64,000 nucleotides of DNA, from the NCBI RefSeq assembly GCF_036026595.1, contig NZ_JARZFX010000001.1:434001-498000 (forward strand). The letters are read 5' to 3'. Shown here one piece after another: positions 45,301-53,815 of this stretch. The notes beneath the pieces were generated by a model. The model saw nothing but the letters and a program-made list of their open reading frames with translations, did not search any database and was not told the origin of the DNA. The stretch comes from Virgibacillus_P tibetensis. GTDB taxonomy: Bacteria > Bacillota > Bacilli > Bacillales > Amphibacillaceae. The position numbers and the translations under genes are program-made. How positions within the stretch are numbered: position 1 is the first letter of the stretch; each line of letters opens with the position of its first letter.

Positions 45301-45727
45301 TCTAGCAATCACGGGCGATGGTGGTGGACGTGAGTTAATATCTTTACCAAACGGGAGGAATTTTCTTTCTCCATCCACAGATACGCTTTTAAACTTACCA
45401 AAAGGAACTCATGTCTTGCCACACAGAGAAACAGAAAGACTTTTAAACACTGTACCGAGATATGCAACTGGCACAAGTGGATGGGAAGGTTTAATCGACA
45501 ACTTACGTGACAGTGAATTTATGAAGTTGTTGGCTCTTGTCGCTAAAAGCGTGGGAGGTTCAGCAGGTAGCCAAAGCACTACTGCAAATCAGCAACCGAC
45601 TAATGTTGACAGAGGCACGAACGTTACTCAGCATATTACCATCCACAGTCCAGAACCATTATCACCATCGGAAACAGCGCGTAGAATGAAGCAAGCATCT
45701 CGTCAACTAGCAATGGAATGGAGGTGA
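42356..45727 (+). CDS. Tail tape measure protein
   Basis: 1123 aa; length sets the tail. Coiled-coil N-terminus (1-150), TP901-like core with the hydrophobic stretch VTAPILAAGAAAIAA near 170 and others at 480-540, coiled coils to 900, end with LAITGDGGGRELISLPNG. AAGGAGGT site. By about 0.15 nm per residue a tail near 170 nm would be expected. Confidence 0.94.
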   Translation: MQRIEGLSIGLDLETMKVESGLTDLKSKMRLVNSEMKTNMSAFDRSDRSIGKYETRLQGLNKKLEVQAKVTDQARIHYEKMVAEHGEGSKEAEKAATAYNTQATALNNLERYVEGATEELEAMRKEQAFLESGMGKLTTGLDKFSGTMKRHGETLTTVGRTLSTRVTAPILAAGAAAIAASDQFDKAYRDIRVGTGATGDVLDGLEKSFDNVFTSVPDGADQVSNSLATLNTFTGATGESLEGLTTSVLDVSRLLKEDATTNSKAFGESLKQWQKPAEEGAGVLDYLFKLTQDYGVGLGELNGLLTSHGSVLNNAGFEMEESAHFMASLESNGIAVSRIMPGLNSAFRKWADEGKNSREELEKVVDTIAETEDKQKALSLATEVFGAQGAQRLMTAIRSKAIPAFEDLGSGAESAKGLISETAEETKTIGEEFAELKNNTMAALRPVGDILLNLAKDYLPPVVEGVTDLAKWFDELDDSTKKTILSTMGIAAALGPASLLLGSTFKVVGSLAGGLSKVTGIIGRSGGSGLLGRFALMGPGAATPVGLGILGIGALALKAYDLNKNMHELQDVSTETADAMMDQYQANIPLIDSFDELRQKSFLTNDEFARYLDLQTRLGNESDPDAIATIKDEMEQLQGKSGLSNKELDKMVGYNNTLTEKIPEATTQITEQGNRVADTTGKLKDYNQEIANMAKRELESELQKSLVNEIELREQIKEEQIELNRLTETEFALRDILKAHQDGNIDTLKESLLLEQESVEEAYREAVARGEVSTELSNKKAMMETLLALADMDIDKVRETLSETITLVDEQGELVAGKEADLNKTGEIVAKMVEYELIAAGINEETAAQAVKDAEVSGLLGDQLKSLRDQKDELYAQTDPALQLNDSFIDSVGAIDKQIHGLQTAKGNIQDLIGEAGEYNEELKKDIDKRMNLDVHPSIDDINRRVAAPVRKRVDMDVHAPRVHVPIAAYARGTKAGGHPGGLAITGDGGGRELISLPNGRNFLSPSTDTLLNLPKGTHVLPHRETERLLNTVPRYATGTSGWEGLIDNLRDSEFMKLLALVAKSVGGSAGSQSTTANQQPTNVDRGTNVTQHITIHSPEPLSPSETARRMKQASRQLAMEWR

Positions 45728-45733
45728 TAGTTA

Positions 45734-46591
45734 TTGCGAAGATTAACATTTGAAAACGCAAGAGGTGAGAGTATCGTATTCTATCTATCACCTTTAGTTA
45801 TCGAGTCCCTAAGTGGTATTGGAGAAGTGGGGGCAGACTTACAAAGTCAGAGGTCTCCAAACCAAGATGGTGATACGTATATCGATACTAGATTACAACC
45901 TAGATTTATAGATTTAGAGGGATCGATAACAGTAACGGATTTTGAACGAATACGCGAATACAGAAGAACTATATCTCGCGTATGTAACCCTAAATTAGGC
46001 ATGGGCATTATTACACTGGAACTCGATGGTGACATAAAACAAATTGGAGCCACGTTGGATAGCGGGGTTACATTCTTCGAACGTCGTCGGAATCCTTTTC
46101 AACCATTTTTGATCACCTGGAAGTGCCCTAACCCATACTGGCAATCCATCGACCAGATAACCGAGCCATTAGCAGCGTTTGTACCTAAGTTTACATTCCC
46201 GTTTAGTTTTCCTGTTAAATTTGGGGAACGAGGATCAGAAGTTACGCTTTACAACGATGGTGACGTACCTTGCCCGATTGAAATAGAATTTAATGGTCCT
46301 GCCACACAACCGATTATCACCAACCGGACAACAGGAGAGTTTATCCGTGTGGATCGTGAGTTATTTGAAGGAGATAAACTTATCATTAACACAGCTTATG
46401 GTCGTGATCGTATGGTTGTTATAGATCGTGGCAATGGAGTTATAAAGAACGCTTGGCATTACATCGACATATGGGATTCAACCTTATTCTTCTTGGATGT
46501 AGGAGTGAATACCATCGACTACAATGCATTAGCAAGTGGCGGTCAAGCAGTCGTTAATATCAGCTACAGAAAACAGTATGTGGGAATCTAG
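45734..46591 (+). CDS. Distal tail protein (Dit)
   Basis: 285 aa, TTG after GGAGGTGATAG. GDTYIDTRLQPRFIDLEGSI and FLITWKCPNPYW, ending VNISYRKQYVGI, fit Sipho_tail (Dit). Forms the hub between tube and baseplate. Confidence 0.85.
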   Translation: MRRLTFENARGESIVFYLSPLVIESLSGIGEVGADLQSQRSPNQDGDTYIDTRLQPRFIDLEGSITVTDFERIREYRRTISRVCNPKLGMGIITLELDGDIKQIGATLDSGVTFFERRRNPFQPFLITWKCPNPYWQSIDQITEPLAAFVPKFTFPFSFPVKFGERGSEVTLYNDGDVPCPIEIEFNGPATQPIITNRTTGEFIRVDRELFEGDKLIINTAYGRDRMVVIDRGNGVIKNAWHYIDIWDSTLFFLDVGVNTIDYNALASGGQAVVNISYRKQYVGI

Positions 46592-46622
46592 TGAATAGAG
46601 GACATTCTAAATTATTGTCGAA

Positions 46623-46640
46623 TTGATAGTATATTATCAA
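46623..46640 (+). promoter_or_regulatory. Palindromic operator/promoter of the inserted cassette
   Basis: TTGATA-GTATAT-TATCAA, perfect 6-bp arms, 20 bp before the next gene. TATATT or TATTAT inside could be a -10. An unusual element within a tail operon. Confidence 0.5.
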
Positions 46641-46659
46641 AGTCGAAAGGAAGTTTAGA

Positions 46660-47157
46660 ATGTCGGATTTAAAATATGAACATAAAATGAGGTTAAAGTT
46701 TAATCAGTATTCTTCTCGAACTGCGTACAAAAGGTTAAAAGAAGGAATAAATACTAATAACGATCATGAAATTTACGCAGCTACAGGAGAATTACTTTTA
46801 TGGATAATGACAACAGATGAGTGGCATCTAGAACACGGGATGGAAGACTACATTGACAGAAGAAATAAAAACAAAAATGGAATGCTTCTAAACGGAATGC
46901 GTCATGCTTACAATATGATGAAACATAACATGGGTTTTTTTCAAATCCACCAGAAAGAAGGAGGATTGAAATTTCCGGTTCGGTTTCCTGTGAATTTCAA
47001 GATAACTGTTAGATGGGTTGTTGCAGGTGAAGTGTTAAATGGAACATACCCAAATCAAAAACAAAATTACATTAAACATTTAGAAGGTAAGGAAGTAATA
47101 CAAACTTTTAGTCAGGTTTTGACCTTTTTGAATGTGGAGAATCAAAAGTTTCACTAA
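46660..47157 (+). CDS. Hypothetical protein of a moron-like cassette
   Basis: 165 aa, not like any tail protein. ATG with GAAAGGAAGT. Helical N-terminal part; GMRHAYNMMKHNMGFF (about 93-108) loosely resembles the R-x-H region of HEPN domains (R...N...H), though the usual spacing is not exact. The C-terminal half is GGLKFPVRFPVNF and VRWVVAGEVLNG. Own palindromic promoter upstream and terminator after the partner gene. Function unknown; anti-phage or toxin role is only a guess. Confidence 0.6.
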   Translation: MSDLKYEHKMRLKFNQYSSRTAYKRLKEGINTNNDHEIYAATGELLLWIMTTDEWHLEHGMEDYIDRRNKNKNGMLLNGMRHAYNMMKHNMGFFQIHQKEGGLKFPVRFPVNFKITVRWVVAGEVLNGTYPNQKQNYIKHLEGKEVIQTFSQVLTFLNVENQKFH

Positions 47158-47165
47158 AGGGGTGT

Positions 47166-47375
47166 ATGTTATTGAGGAAAGACGAATTAACTAAATTTGC
47201 CCAAGAGTTAAGGGATCTAGAGATAAAATATGGAGTAGAAGTTTGCTCTGATAATTATTTTACAAGAGCGGTAATAGTTGATGTGAGAGACAAAAATGGG
47301 TTTTCTTATCACTATAAAGCAGGGGATATAAATTTAGATCTCAACGTTTATTCAGAAAATGAAGATATGGAATAG
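47166..47375 (+). CDS. Hypothetical partner protein of the cassette (69 aa)
   Basis: 69 aa, acidic end; starts 8 bp after the previous gene (ATG 47166, or TTG 47172 with better AAAGGGG spacing). One alpha/beta unit (ELRDLEIKYGVEV..., YHYKAGDINLDLNVYSE). No homology recognised. Confidence 0.55.
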   Translation: MLLRKDELTKFAQELRDLEIKYGVEVCSDNYFTRAVIVDVRDKNGFSYHYKAGDINLDLNVYSENEDME

Positions 47376-47377
47376 AA

Positions 47378-47406
47378 GGGCATCTCAAAATGAGGTGCTT
47401 TTTATT
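47378..47406 (+). terminator. Terminator closing the cassette
   Basis: GCATCTCA / TGAGGTGC (one G-U), 3-nt loop, five T. Confidence 0.8.
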
Positions 47407-47423
47407 ATGAAAGGAGTGGTTAA

Positions 47424-48608
47424 ATGGCACAAGTAAGCAGGTTTTTTAACGAACCCGAATATGGGGCACATGATTTCGCAGAGTTTTTTACAAACTTTTT
47501 ATCCACTGGCTTTTTTATGGGTTTAGAAGTAGAATCCAACAACTCGATGGGCGTTACTATAAAAGAAGGATCGGCATTTATTGAAGGTTACGAGTACCGC
47601 AATACAACAGATTTACAATTACAGCACAATACAGCCAATTCAACCTATGACCGCATAGATCGTATCGTAGTAAGGCTAGACCGTACACCAGATGCAGAGC
47701 AACAAATGACCGCATTAGTTCGTACTGGTGTGGCAGAAGAAATACCAACACCGCCGGTATTAATACGAGATCAAGCTGTTTATGAGATCAGTTTGGCGCA
47801 GGTGTTAGTTGAAGCAGGCAAAAGCTTTATAGAACCCTATCAGCTTACAGATGAACGAGGCAATGTGGATGTATGTGGTAGAGTTGGCAATCCATCGAAT
47901 AGGGCTGAACAAATACAAACTGACGTAAAAACACCTGATATAATGCCTACTCAATACCCGGATGGCATTTCACGTTTCTATTTAAGCGGAAACGACAATC
48001 AAGACATTACACAAGCATGGTTTGATTCTTTAGGGATTAACCCGAGTGACTTTGGGCGCAGTATTAGTAATTTACGTGCCTATGTCGTGACTATCAGCAA
48101 TAGAGGTAACACGGGTATTCAGGAAATAACGATATTTGATTATAACTATTTATCAGGTTATGAATATCGTATATACGGTAAATTCACAAGGGCGGTAAAC
48201 TCACTAGTTGGTGGATTGGAAATGTGGGGCAGATGGCAAGAAGTTGTGTTAGTGGTGGAGAAAGGTAAAAACAGTAATGGCGATTATGTTCGTTATTCTA
48301 ATGGAGAACAAGAATGCAGATTAGCTGTTAATTTAGGTTCAAGAATAAGCAACGGAACGGGATCATATTCCAGCCCATACCGTACAGATGCCTATACGTG
48401 GTCTTTTCCAGTTAACTTTTCAGAACCACCAACATTTTTCGGGACAGGAGAAATTGACCATGTTAATCCGCAAAGTAGAGCGAACAGCGTTCTTAATCGT
48501 TCCATAACAACGAGTTCTATAAGCGGTATCCAATCCATTATGTCTGCCGGTGGCACGGATGATGTAAATGTTAAAGCGTATTTATTGGCTAAAGGTAGGT
48601 GGCGGTAG
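47424..48608 (+). CDS. Tail fibre/receptor-binding-type baseplate protein
   Basis: 394 aa. N-terminal domain (1-165) with YDRIDRIVVRLDRTPD and YEISLAQVLVEAG, the base domain of Firmicute tail fibres; C-terminal part ends with YTWSFPVNFSEPPTFFGTGE, resembling an H-type lectin fold. Probably binds host wall polymer. Confidence 0.8.
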   Translation: MAQVSRFFNEPEYGAHDFAEFFTNFLSTGFFMGLEVESNNSMGVTIKEGSAFIEGYEYRNTTDLQLQHNTANSTYDRIDRIVVRLDRTPDAEQQMTALVRTGVAEEIPTPPVLIRDQAVYEISLAQVLVEAGKSFIEPYQLTDERGNVDVCGRVGNPSNRAEQIQTDVKTPDIMPTQYPDGISRFYLSGNDNQDITQAWFDSLGINPSDFGRSISNLRAYVVTISNRGNTGIQEITIFDYNYLSGYEYRIYGKFTRAVNSLVGGLEMWGRWQEVVLVVEKGKNSNGDYVRYSNGEQECRLAVNLGSRISNGTGSYSSPYRTDAYTWSFPVNFSEPPTFFGTGEIDHVNPQSRANSVLNRSITTSSISGIQSIMSAGGTDDVNVKAYLLAKGRWR

Positions 48609-48609
48609 A

Positions 48610-48867
48610 ATGGTAATTGACTTTACACCACAATTTTCTTATCAAAACACTGTTTATGATAATGATCTCGAAAATGAGATTATAAGGGTGCAAATAACCA
48701 CAATGGATGGAGATGAATTAGAAACCATTGAACATGATTTAAGTAATTACGTACCACCTGAAAGCGAAGAGATGGCAGAAGACCCCCCGCCAAGCTTTCC
48801 GATTGCAGGTTACCCAAAGCGAATTGACGGAGTGCTTCATGTAACCTTGATTAAGTGGTACAGATAA
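48610..48867 (+). CDS. Hypothetical baseplate-region protein (85 aa)
   Basis: ATG 48610 after GGTGGCGG. Beta-rich, VPPESEEM linker. Overlaps the Gp37-like start. Confidence 0.6.
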   Translation: MVIDFTPQFSYQNTVYDNDLENEIIRVQITTMDGDELETIEHDLSNYVPPESEEMAEDPPPSFPIAGYPKRIDGVLHVTLIKWYR

Positions 48868-50057
48868 TGCAAACGATTAAAATACTATCCAAAGAATTTG
48901 AACCATTAGGAGATACAACAGACTATGTAAGCATGATATTTACAAAGTCCTGGCATGGTGTAGGATCGTTCGAATTAGTCATACACCGTGAAGCAAACGG
49001 AGCAGATCAGATAACTAAAAATTGTCTGGTCGCTCTTGCTAAAAATAAAGTGGGCATTGTTAAACATCGTGAAATTCAACTTGATCAAAACGGGAAAGCT
49101 ACAGAAAACTGGCTATTTAAAGGATGGGCATTAAAAGGATTGGCGCAACAACGATTGACTGTACCTCCCTCTACTAATGCTTATGATAGTAAAAGTGGCG
49201 ATGCAGAAACAGTTATGAAGCATTTTATTGATAATCATTTAGTTACCCCTGCTAATGGCAATCGGGCTATTCCTAATTTAGTTATAGCGCCCAACCAAAA
49301 CAGGGGAAAGGCTATTAGCTGGCAATCACGATTTAAAGAAGTGTCCGATGAACTAACCGAAATAAGCCTAGCAAGTGGTTTAGGTTGGGACATAACGCTT
49401 GATACCGTTAATAAGCAATTTGTATTTGATGTACATGAGGGTTTGGACTTAAGTGTTAATCAAAACACAAACAGTCCCGTTTACTTTAGTCCAGAGTTTG
49501 GAAATGTCAAGACGCAGTCTTTTGCTGATTCAGACTTAAACATGCGAAACGTTGGCTATGTAGGCGGACAAGGGGAAGGCGTAGAACGAGAGGTAATTGT
49601 ACTAGGTGAAACGACAGGGTATGATCGTTACGAATCATTTATAGATGTACGTGACATTGGGGTAACAAGTGAGCTGTCCGAACGTGGTCAACAAAAACTA
49701 GATGAAATGGCGAACGAGTTATACTTTGAAGCTGAAATTATGTCACCAGTCAGTAAGACTACTTATAAAGATGAATTTGAGACCTTTGTGAATCCCTATC
49801 AACCTGTGTACGAAAGAACTAAAAAGATTGAAATGGTGGGTCCTTTTGTCTATGAAAGAGACTACAACTTAGGCGATATCACAACGACTATGAACCGTGA
49901 CTGGGGCTTTATCGTAGACCGTAGAATAACAGAAATTACAGAAATACATGAAGCTAGTGGATTTAAACTGGAAGCTGTCTTTGGACAGAATAGACCAACA
50001 CTAATAAGTAGATTAAAGAATAAATTTGATGAGATGGAAGGGTTGCTGAAGCGATGA
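48867..50057 (+). CDS. ReqiPepy6 Gp37-like tail protein
   Basis: 396 aa from ATG 48867 (overlaps the previous stop by 1 bp). IKILSKEFEPLGDTTDYVSM, FTKSWHGVGSFELVIH and NYNLGDITTT-like DYNLGDITTTMNRDWG match this baseplate hub/tail family. Probably takes the role of Tal. No peptidase domain seen. Confidence 0.82.
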   Translation: MQTIKILSKEFEPLGDTTDYVSMIFTKSWHGVGSFELVIHREANGADQITKNCLVALAKNKVGIVKHREIQLDQNGKATENWLFKGWALKGLAQQRLTVPPSTNAYDSKSGDAETVMKHFIDNHLVTPANGNRAIPNLVIAPNQNRGKAISWQSRFKEVSDELTEISLASGLGWDITLDTVNKQFVFDVHEGLDLSVNQNTNSPVYFSPEFGNVKTQSFADSDLNMRNVGYVGGQGEGVEREVIVLGETTGYDRYESFIDVRDIGVTSELSERGQQKLDEMANELYFEAEIMSPVSKTTYKDEFETFVNPYQPVYERTKKIEMVGPFVYERDYNLGDITTTMNRDWGFIVDRRITEITEIHEASGFKLEAVFGQNRPTLISRLKNKFDEMEGLLKR

Positions 50058-50206
50058 ACAAAGTAGAGTTTGATTACTATAAACGTGACGTGCAGCTTGA
50101 CCAACACTTTAGTAAAGTGCAATTAGAAATTGTGCACGTTGAATCAGAACATTCTTTTGTCAGCCCTTACCAAGTTGTAGACAACCCGAAAGAGAGGGTG
50201 ACGTAA
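50054..50206 (+). CDS. Hypothetical small protein (50 aa)
   Basis: ATG overlapping the previous stop by 4 bp; charged; overlaps the next ATG by 1 bp. Unknown, conserved position expected in baseplate operon. Confidence 0.55.
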   Translation: MNKVEFDYYKRDVQLDQHFSKVQLEIVHVESEHSFVSPYQVVDNPKERVT

Positions 50207-50499
50207 TGGAGATTTATCTAACTAAAGGCGATACAGGAATTGGTAGGAGAGCCACATTATCAAATGAGAACGGACCAGTTGATTTAAAAGATGCTGAGGT
50301 CCGTTTTTTATTTGGCGAACATGCTATTTATCCGGAGAAAGAAAGCGAAACAGGTAGGTTGTTAGTAGTATTTGATGAGGTACACACTTCTAAAGCACAG
50401 ACCTTTTATGCTTCGTTCAAAATAACTTTTAAGGATGGCAGGATAGAAACCTTTCCCGGTGCGGAATCAACAAAAATAAAAATCTATGTGAGGGAGTGA
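50206..50499 (+). CDS. BppU N-terminal domain-like baseplate protein
   Basis: 97 aa. MEIYLTKGDTG and DLKDAEVRFLFGEHA, KAQTFYASFKITFKDGRIETFP fit the BppU N-terminal fold that docks receptor-binding proteins. Only that domain is present. Confidence 0.78.
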   Translation: MEIYLTKGDTGIGRRATLSNENGPVDLKDAEVRFLFGEHAIYPEKESETGRLLVVFDEVHTSKAQTFYASFKITFKDGRIETFPGAESTKIKIYVRE

Positions 50500-50504
50500 T
50501 GTAA

Positions 50505-51239
50505 GTGTCAAATATACCAGTAGATTTATTGCATTTTAACGGTAAGATAGGACCACAATATCTTGATGTCGACGACAAATCCGGTGGTCCTGATGGAACG
50601 ATGAAACCAATCACACGAGATGAATTGCAAGAAATGATTTTGTTGAACTTTCCAGAACTGCAAAATGTGTCTGATCAGGAAGCTTTGGCAAAGTTGGAAT
50701 CTATGCAGCAAGATATTGCAGATACGAAACAGACACAAGCACAGATATTGGATAGATTAAATCAGCCGATCGATACTCAACTAACTGGGAGTAAAGTTGT
50801 AAAAGAAACATTAATTGAAAGGACTGTACGTAACTCCAACAATAATGCGAATACGTTAGAAATTCCAGATGGAGCTACAGGTTGTTTGTTTATTCATATC
50901 GTTTATGGTATTACGGGTAGTTTCGGGGTGAGCGAAGGTCATAGAATCAGAATATACCCATACGAAGGAAGTGTAGGTAGACCTCTTTTTGGTAATCACA
51001 CAAGTCCCAGTGAGTATGATTCAATGCCAAATTCACGAAGCATATCATCCTCTACCAGTTACACAATTGTTTTTCATCGTGATGCAGAACAATTATTTGT
51101 AGATAAACCTACTAACTTGTATTTCAAAACACCGATACTTTTTAAAAACTTACGGTACGACTTGCTCATCTCGGGTACTTTTGGCGCCGGAGAAGGAGTG
51201 GATAGTGAATTAATTGTTTATTGGATATTCAACGGTTAA
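50505..51239 (+). CDS. Baseplate/tail fibre protein
   Basis: 244 aa, GTG after GGGAGTGATG. N-terminal 60 residues like baseplate subunits (LLHFNGKIGPQYLDVDD), coiled coil 60-85, beta-rich C-terminal domain likely surface exposed (NTLEIPDGATGCLFIH). Possible receptor-binding unit. Confidence 0.65.
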   Translation: MSNIPVDLLHFNGKIGPQYLDVDDKSGGPDGTMKPITRDELQEMILLNFPELQNVSDQEALAKLESMQQDIADTKQTQAQILDRLNQPIDTQLTGSKVVKETLIERTVRNSNNNANTLEIPDGATGCLFIHIVYGITGSFGVSEGHRIRIYPYEGSVGRPLFGNHTSPSEYDSMPNSRSISSSTSYTIVFHRDAEQLFVDKPTNLYFKTPILFKNLRYDLLISGTFGAGEGVDSELIVYWIFNG

Positions 51240-51251
51240 GGAGGGTGCTAA

Positions 51252-51443
51252 ATGAACTTTGAAAAATTAAAAGAAGAAGGAAAAACAGTTATCTATAAAG
51301 AATCAGAATCAGAAATAACTGAAAGTGGATGGGACTCTTGGGGTAAACGAATAACTGAAAACGAAGAAGTTTTTGTTTATCGAAAAATAGTTACTTTTGA
51401 AGAAGCTGAACAGTATGAATTAGAAAATGACTTACTCAACTAA
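51252..51443 (+). CDS. Hypothetical small protein (63 aa)
   Basis: GGAGGGTGC site. Acidic, tryptophan and tyrosine content like small tail-end proteins. Its stop lies in a hairpin stem. Confidence 0.6.
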   Translation: MNFEKLKEEGKTVIYKESESEITESGWDSWGKRITENEEVFVYRKIVTFEEAEQYELENDLLN

Positions 51444-51556
51444 CGGATGTCGATAGTTGAGTAACAAAACACTCTTAACAGGGTGCTTTTTATTATAGGG
51501 GAAAGCGGTAGGGATTAGGGCCCTACCTAGCCGCCAAGGGGTCTATAGTTTGGCGG
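51432..51556 (+). terminator. Hairpins between tail and lysis genes
   Basis: Perfect 11-bp TTACTCAACTA / TAGTTGAGTAA (51432-51464) over the stop codon; then CACTC / GGGTG with CTTTTTA (51472-51490), a weak terminator; then CCGCCAA / TTGGCGG (51531-51556). No gene in 51444-51601. Confidence 0.6.
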
Positions 51557-51601
51557 TTGTTTATATAGTACGAAGAATGTCACATTTACAGGGGGTCTAA
51601 A

Positions 51602-51880
51602 ATGAAGGAGCTGGGAGACATGGACGTGTGGAAAGAGCAAACACAGCAAGATATAAATGGTCTTAAGCAAAGCTATGAAAAGATTAAAAGTGATGTGGAT
51701 GATCTTAAGTTAAATGACAAACTGCAAGATAGAGAGATCAATACACTGCAAGCTACCCTCACAGCTATCCAAGACGATACAAAGTGGATTAGACGTATGA
51801 TAACCAAAACGATTGTGTCAGCTATCATTACTGCTTTGATAGCAGGCGTTGTGGGTGTGGCATTAGCAAATATATTTTAG
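51602..51880 (+). CDS. XhlA-like hemolysin/lysis protein
   Basis: 92 aa. Coiled coil 20-60 then one membrane span (TIVSAIITALIAGVVGVALA). XhlA works with a holin in PBSX-like lysis. GGGGGTCTAAA site. Confidence 0.85.
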   Translation: MKELGDMDVWKEQTQQDINGLKQSYEKIKSDVDDLKLNDKLQDREINTLQATLTAIQDDTKWIRRMITKTIVSAIITALIAGVVGVALANIF

Positions 51881-51892
51881 GAGGAGATAATT

Positions 51893-52141
51893 TTGAAAGA
51901 TAAAGCAAAAGAAATATCAATACTAATCGTTGGTTTTTTTACGTCTGTAATGGGATTTTTGGCAACATTGAATGTTAAGTTTGAATGGCTTACAGAAGCA
52001 AGTGTAAATGCGTTCGGTGCAGTTATTGTATCGGGCGTTATTTTAGTCGGGTCGCTTTATGCCGTATATAAAAACACGTTTGTTATTACTGCAAAAGCCA
52101 AGATTCAAGCAGAAGAATTGCAAAAGAAGGGGTTGAAGTGA
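51893..52141 (+). CDS. Holin
   Basis: 82 aa, TTG after GGAGGAGATA. Two membrane spans (9-27 and 40-60) and a charged C-terminus (KAKIQAEELQKKG). Pore former releasing the endolysin. Overlaps the lysin start by 1 bp. Confidence 0.85.
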   Translation: MKDKAKEISILIVGFFTSVMGFLATLNVKFEWLTEASVNAFGAVIVSGVILVGSLYAVYKNTFVITAKAKIQAEELQKKGLK

Positions 52142-53145
52142 TGTCCTACAAATTTCAAAGTTTACCACAGCTGGTCGATCATAGGAAGTCAATACCTCAA
52201 AAAGGCAGCTACTCAAAAAGGACTAAAAAAATAACTACTCGAGTATGGCACCACTCACTAACTAAAAAAGCGTTAGGTGGATCCATTGCTGCAGCGTTTG
52301 CTAATTATCATATCGGTTTGGGTTGGCCTAGTGTCGGTTATCATTTTGTTATTGAACCACAGAATACAGTTAATACATCAAAAGGCAAGCGAGCAAGGAT
52401 TGTTTATGCTAACGATATTAATAATCGTACGTATCACGTAGGTAATAGTAATCAGTACGCATTAGGTATCTGCGTTGCTGGCGACTATCGTTATGAGGAC
52501 TTAGACGATGCCAGTAAGGCAACGATTGACGAGTTACAAGCTGCGTTGGTTGCTGATAAGATTGGCAACCAGGATAAAAGTCATAATGAAATGGCAGGGT
52601 ATAGCTGGAAATCCTGTTGTGTTTATAATTACAAAGAAGCATTTAAGTTTCTTGATTCTAAAAAACCTACTGCAGTACCCGGTAAATATAAGATACAAGA
52701 GGGTGATACTTTTTGGGGCATTGCTAATAACGACGAAGGTATTACGGTTGAGGATTTAATAGCTGCTAATCCTAATGTTGATCCTAAAAAATTAAAGGTT
52801 GGGCAGTCAATCAATCTGGGTAAGGCGAAAAACAGTTATACACCTAAGCCTAATACGCCTAAAAAACCACAGGCATCTTATAAATATCCTCTACCAAGTG
52901 GTGTATGGAAGCATTATGAGAAGCCTGACGGTAAACGAGGCGAGTATGAAGAGGTTAAGCAGATCCAACGAGCGCTAAATGCTTTATACTTTAAGTGCGG
53001 AAAAGTAGATGGCTGGTATGGTGATAAGGTTGATGATGCTATTACGCGGTTTCAAATGGTTTATTTGCCGTTTGAAGTAGATGGGGATTATGGACCTAAT
53101 ACCCGCAAGAAAATGCAAGCTGTGTTAAAGTCTAAAGGATATTAA
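52141..53145 (+). CDS. Endolysin: amidase, LysM and peptidoglycan-binding domains
   Basis: 334 aa. N-acetylmuramoyl-L-alanine amidase (amidase_2) at about 25-165 with WHHSLT, GYHFVI and SHNEMAGYSW zinc-site histidines; LysM at about 180-225 (YKIQEGDTFWGIAN, LKVGQSINLG); PG-binding domain 265-334 (IQRALNALYFKCGKVDGWYG). ATG 52141 chosen over GTG 52138. Confidence 0.92.
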   Translation: MSYKFQSLPQLVDHRKSIPQKGSYSKRTKKITTRVWHHSLTKKALGGSIAAAFANYHIGLGWPSVGYHFVIEPQNTVNTSKGKRARIVYANDINNRTYHVGNSNQYALGICVAGDYRYEDLDDASKATIDELQAALVADKIGNQDKSHNEMAGYSWKSCCVYNYKEAFKFLDSKKPTAVPGKYKIQEGDTFWGIANNDEGITVEDLIAANPNVDPKKLKVGQSINLGKAKNSYTPKPNTPKKPQASYKYPLPSGVWKHYEKPDGKRGEYEEVKQIQRALNALYFKCGKVDGWYGDKVDDAITRFQMVYLPFEVDGDYGPNTRKKMQAVLKSKGY

Positions 53146-53228
53146 AGACTGGTAACAACTTATACTTTTGTGGTGAGATAGCAGCTCACTTAACGTGGTG
53201 CGGAAACATCTAGTTATAAAAAAAGCTA

Positions 53229-53262
53229 AACCCTCTACCTGATTTGGTGGAGGGTTATTTTT
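53229..53262. terminator. Bidirectional terminator after the lysin
   Basis: AACCCTCTACC / GGTGGAGGGTT (one G-U), 6-nt loop, T-run on + strand and A-run/T-run on the other. It separates the lysin from the convergent regulator. Confidence 0.88.
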
Positions 53263-53449
53263 TATGCTCAAATAAATCATTCACATCCACACCTAATAAT
53301 TCTGCCAGTTCCACAGCCTTATCTAATTTAGGCATGGTTTCATTCTTACACCAATTTGTAATGGTGTCTCTGTTTACTCCGATTTTTTCTGCTACGTAAG
53401 ATTTTTTTAACCCACTGTTTTTTATTAGATCATCTACTACTAATCGCAT
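53255..53449 (-). CDS. XRE-family HTH regulator
   Basis: 64 aa, one HTH domain (LKKSYVAEKIGVNRDTITNWCKNETMPKL, split). The only leftward gene in the right half; divergent from the module to the right. Probably regulates that module. Confidence 0.8.
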   Translation of the reverse strand: MRLVVDDLIKNSGLKKSYVAEKIGVNRDTITNWCKNETMPKLDKAVELAELLGVDVNDLFEHKK

Positions 53450-53578
53450 GACATCACCTATCTTACTAATTCTACAGTCACCTATAAATATCCTTCACAA
53501 AAATAATTCTGAAAATAATCGGAAACAAACAAGCCCTTCCGACATACACTCTAATTAACCACATCAAGGAGGGATAAC

Positions 53579-53815
53579 ATGAATTGGTTTAAATCAGCTT
53601 ACGATGTCACAAGCGGTAAACGAAAATCAAATTGGGCGTATGACAATTTAGAGTACTCACCTTATCTACATCCACCGCACATGCTTAAAAATATGTATAG
53701 CAATGCAAACCACGAACAAAAAGCATCTATCCTCAAACACATAAGCGATCACGAAATGCAGGACTTCGGAGAATGGAAAGAGATAGCAAATCAAATATGG
53801 GATGATTACAAGTGA
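53579..53815 (+). CDS. Hypothetical protein (78 aa)
   Basis: AAGGAGGGATAAC before ATG. Trp/Tyr/His-rich (SPYLHPPHMLKNMY). Overlaps the next gene. First gene of the plasmid-like module. Confidence 0.6.
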   Translation: MNWFKSAYDVTSGKRKSNWAYDNLEYSPYLHPPHMLKNMYSNANHEQKASILKHISDHEMQDFGEWKEIANQIWDDYK

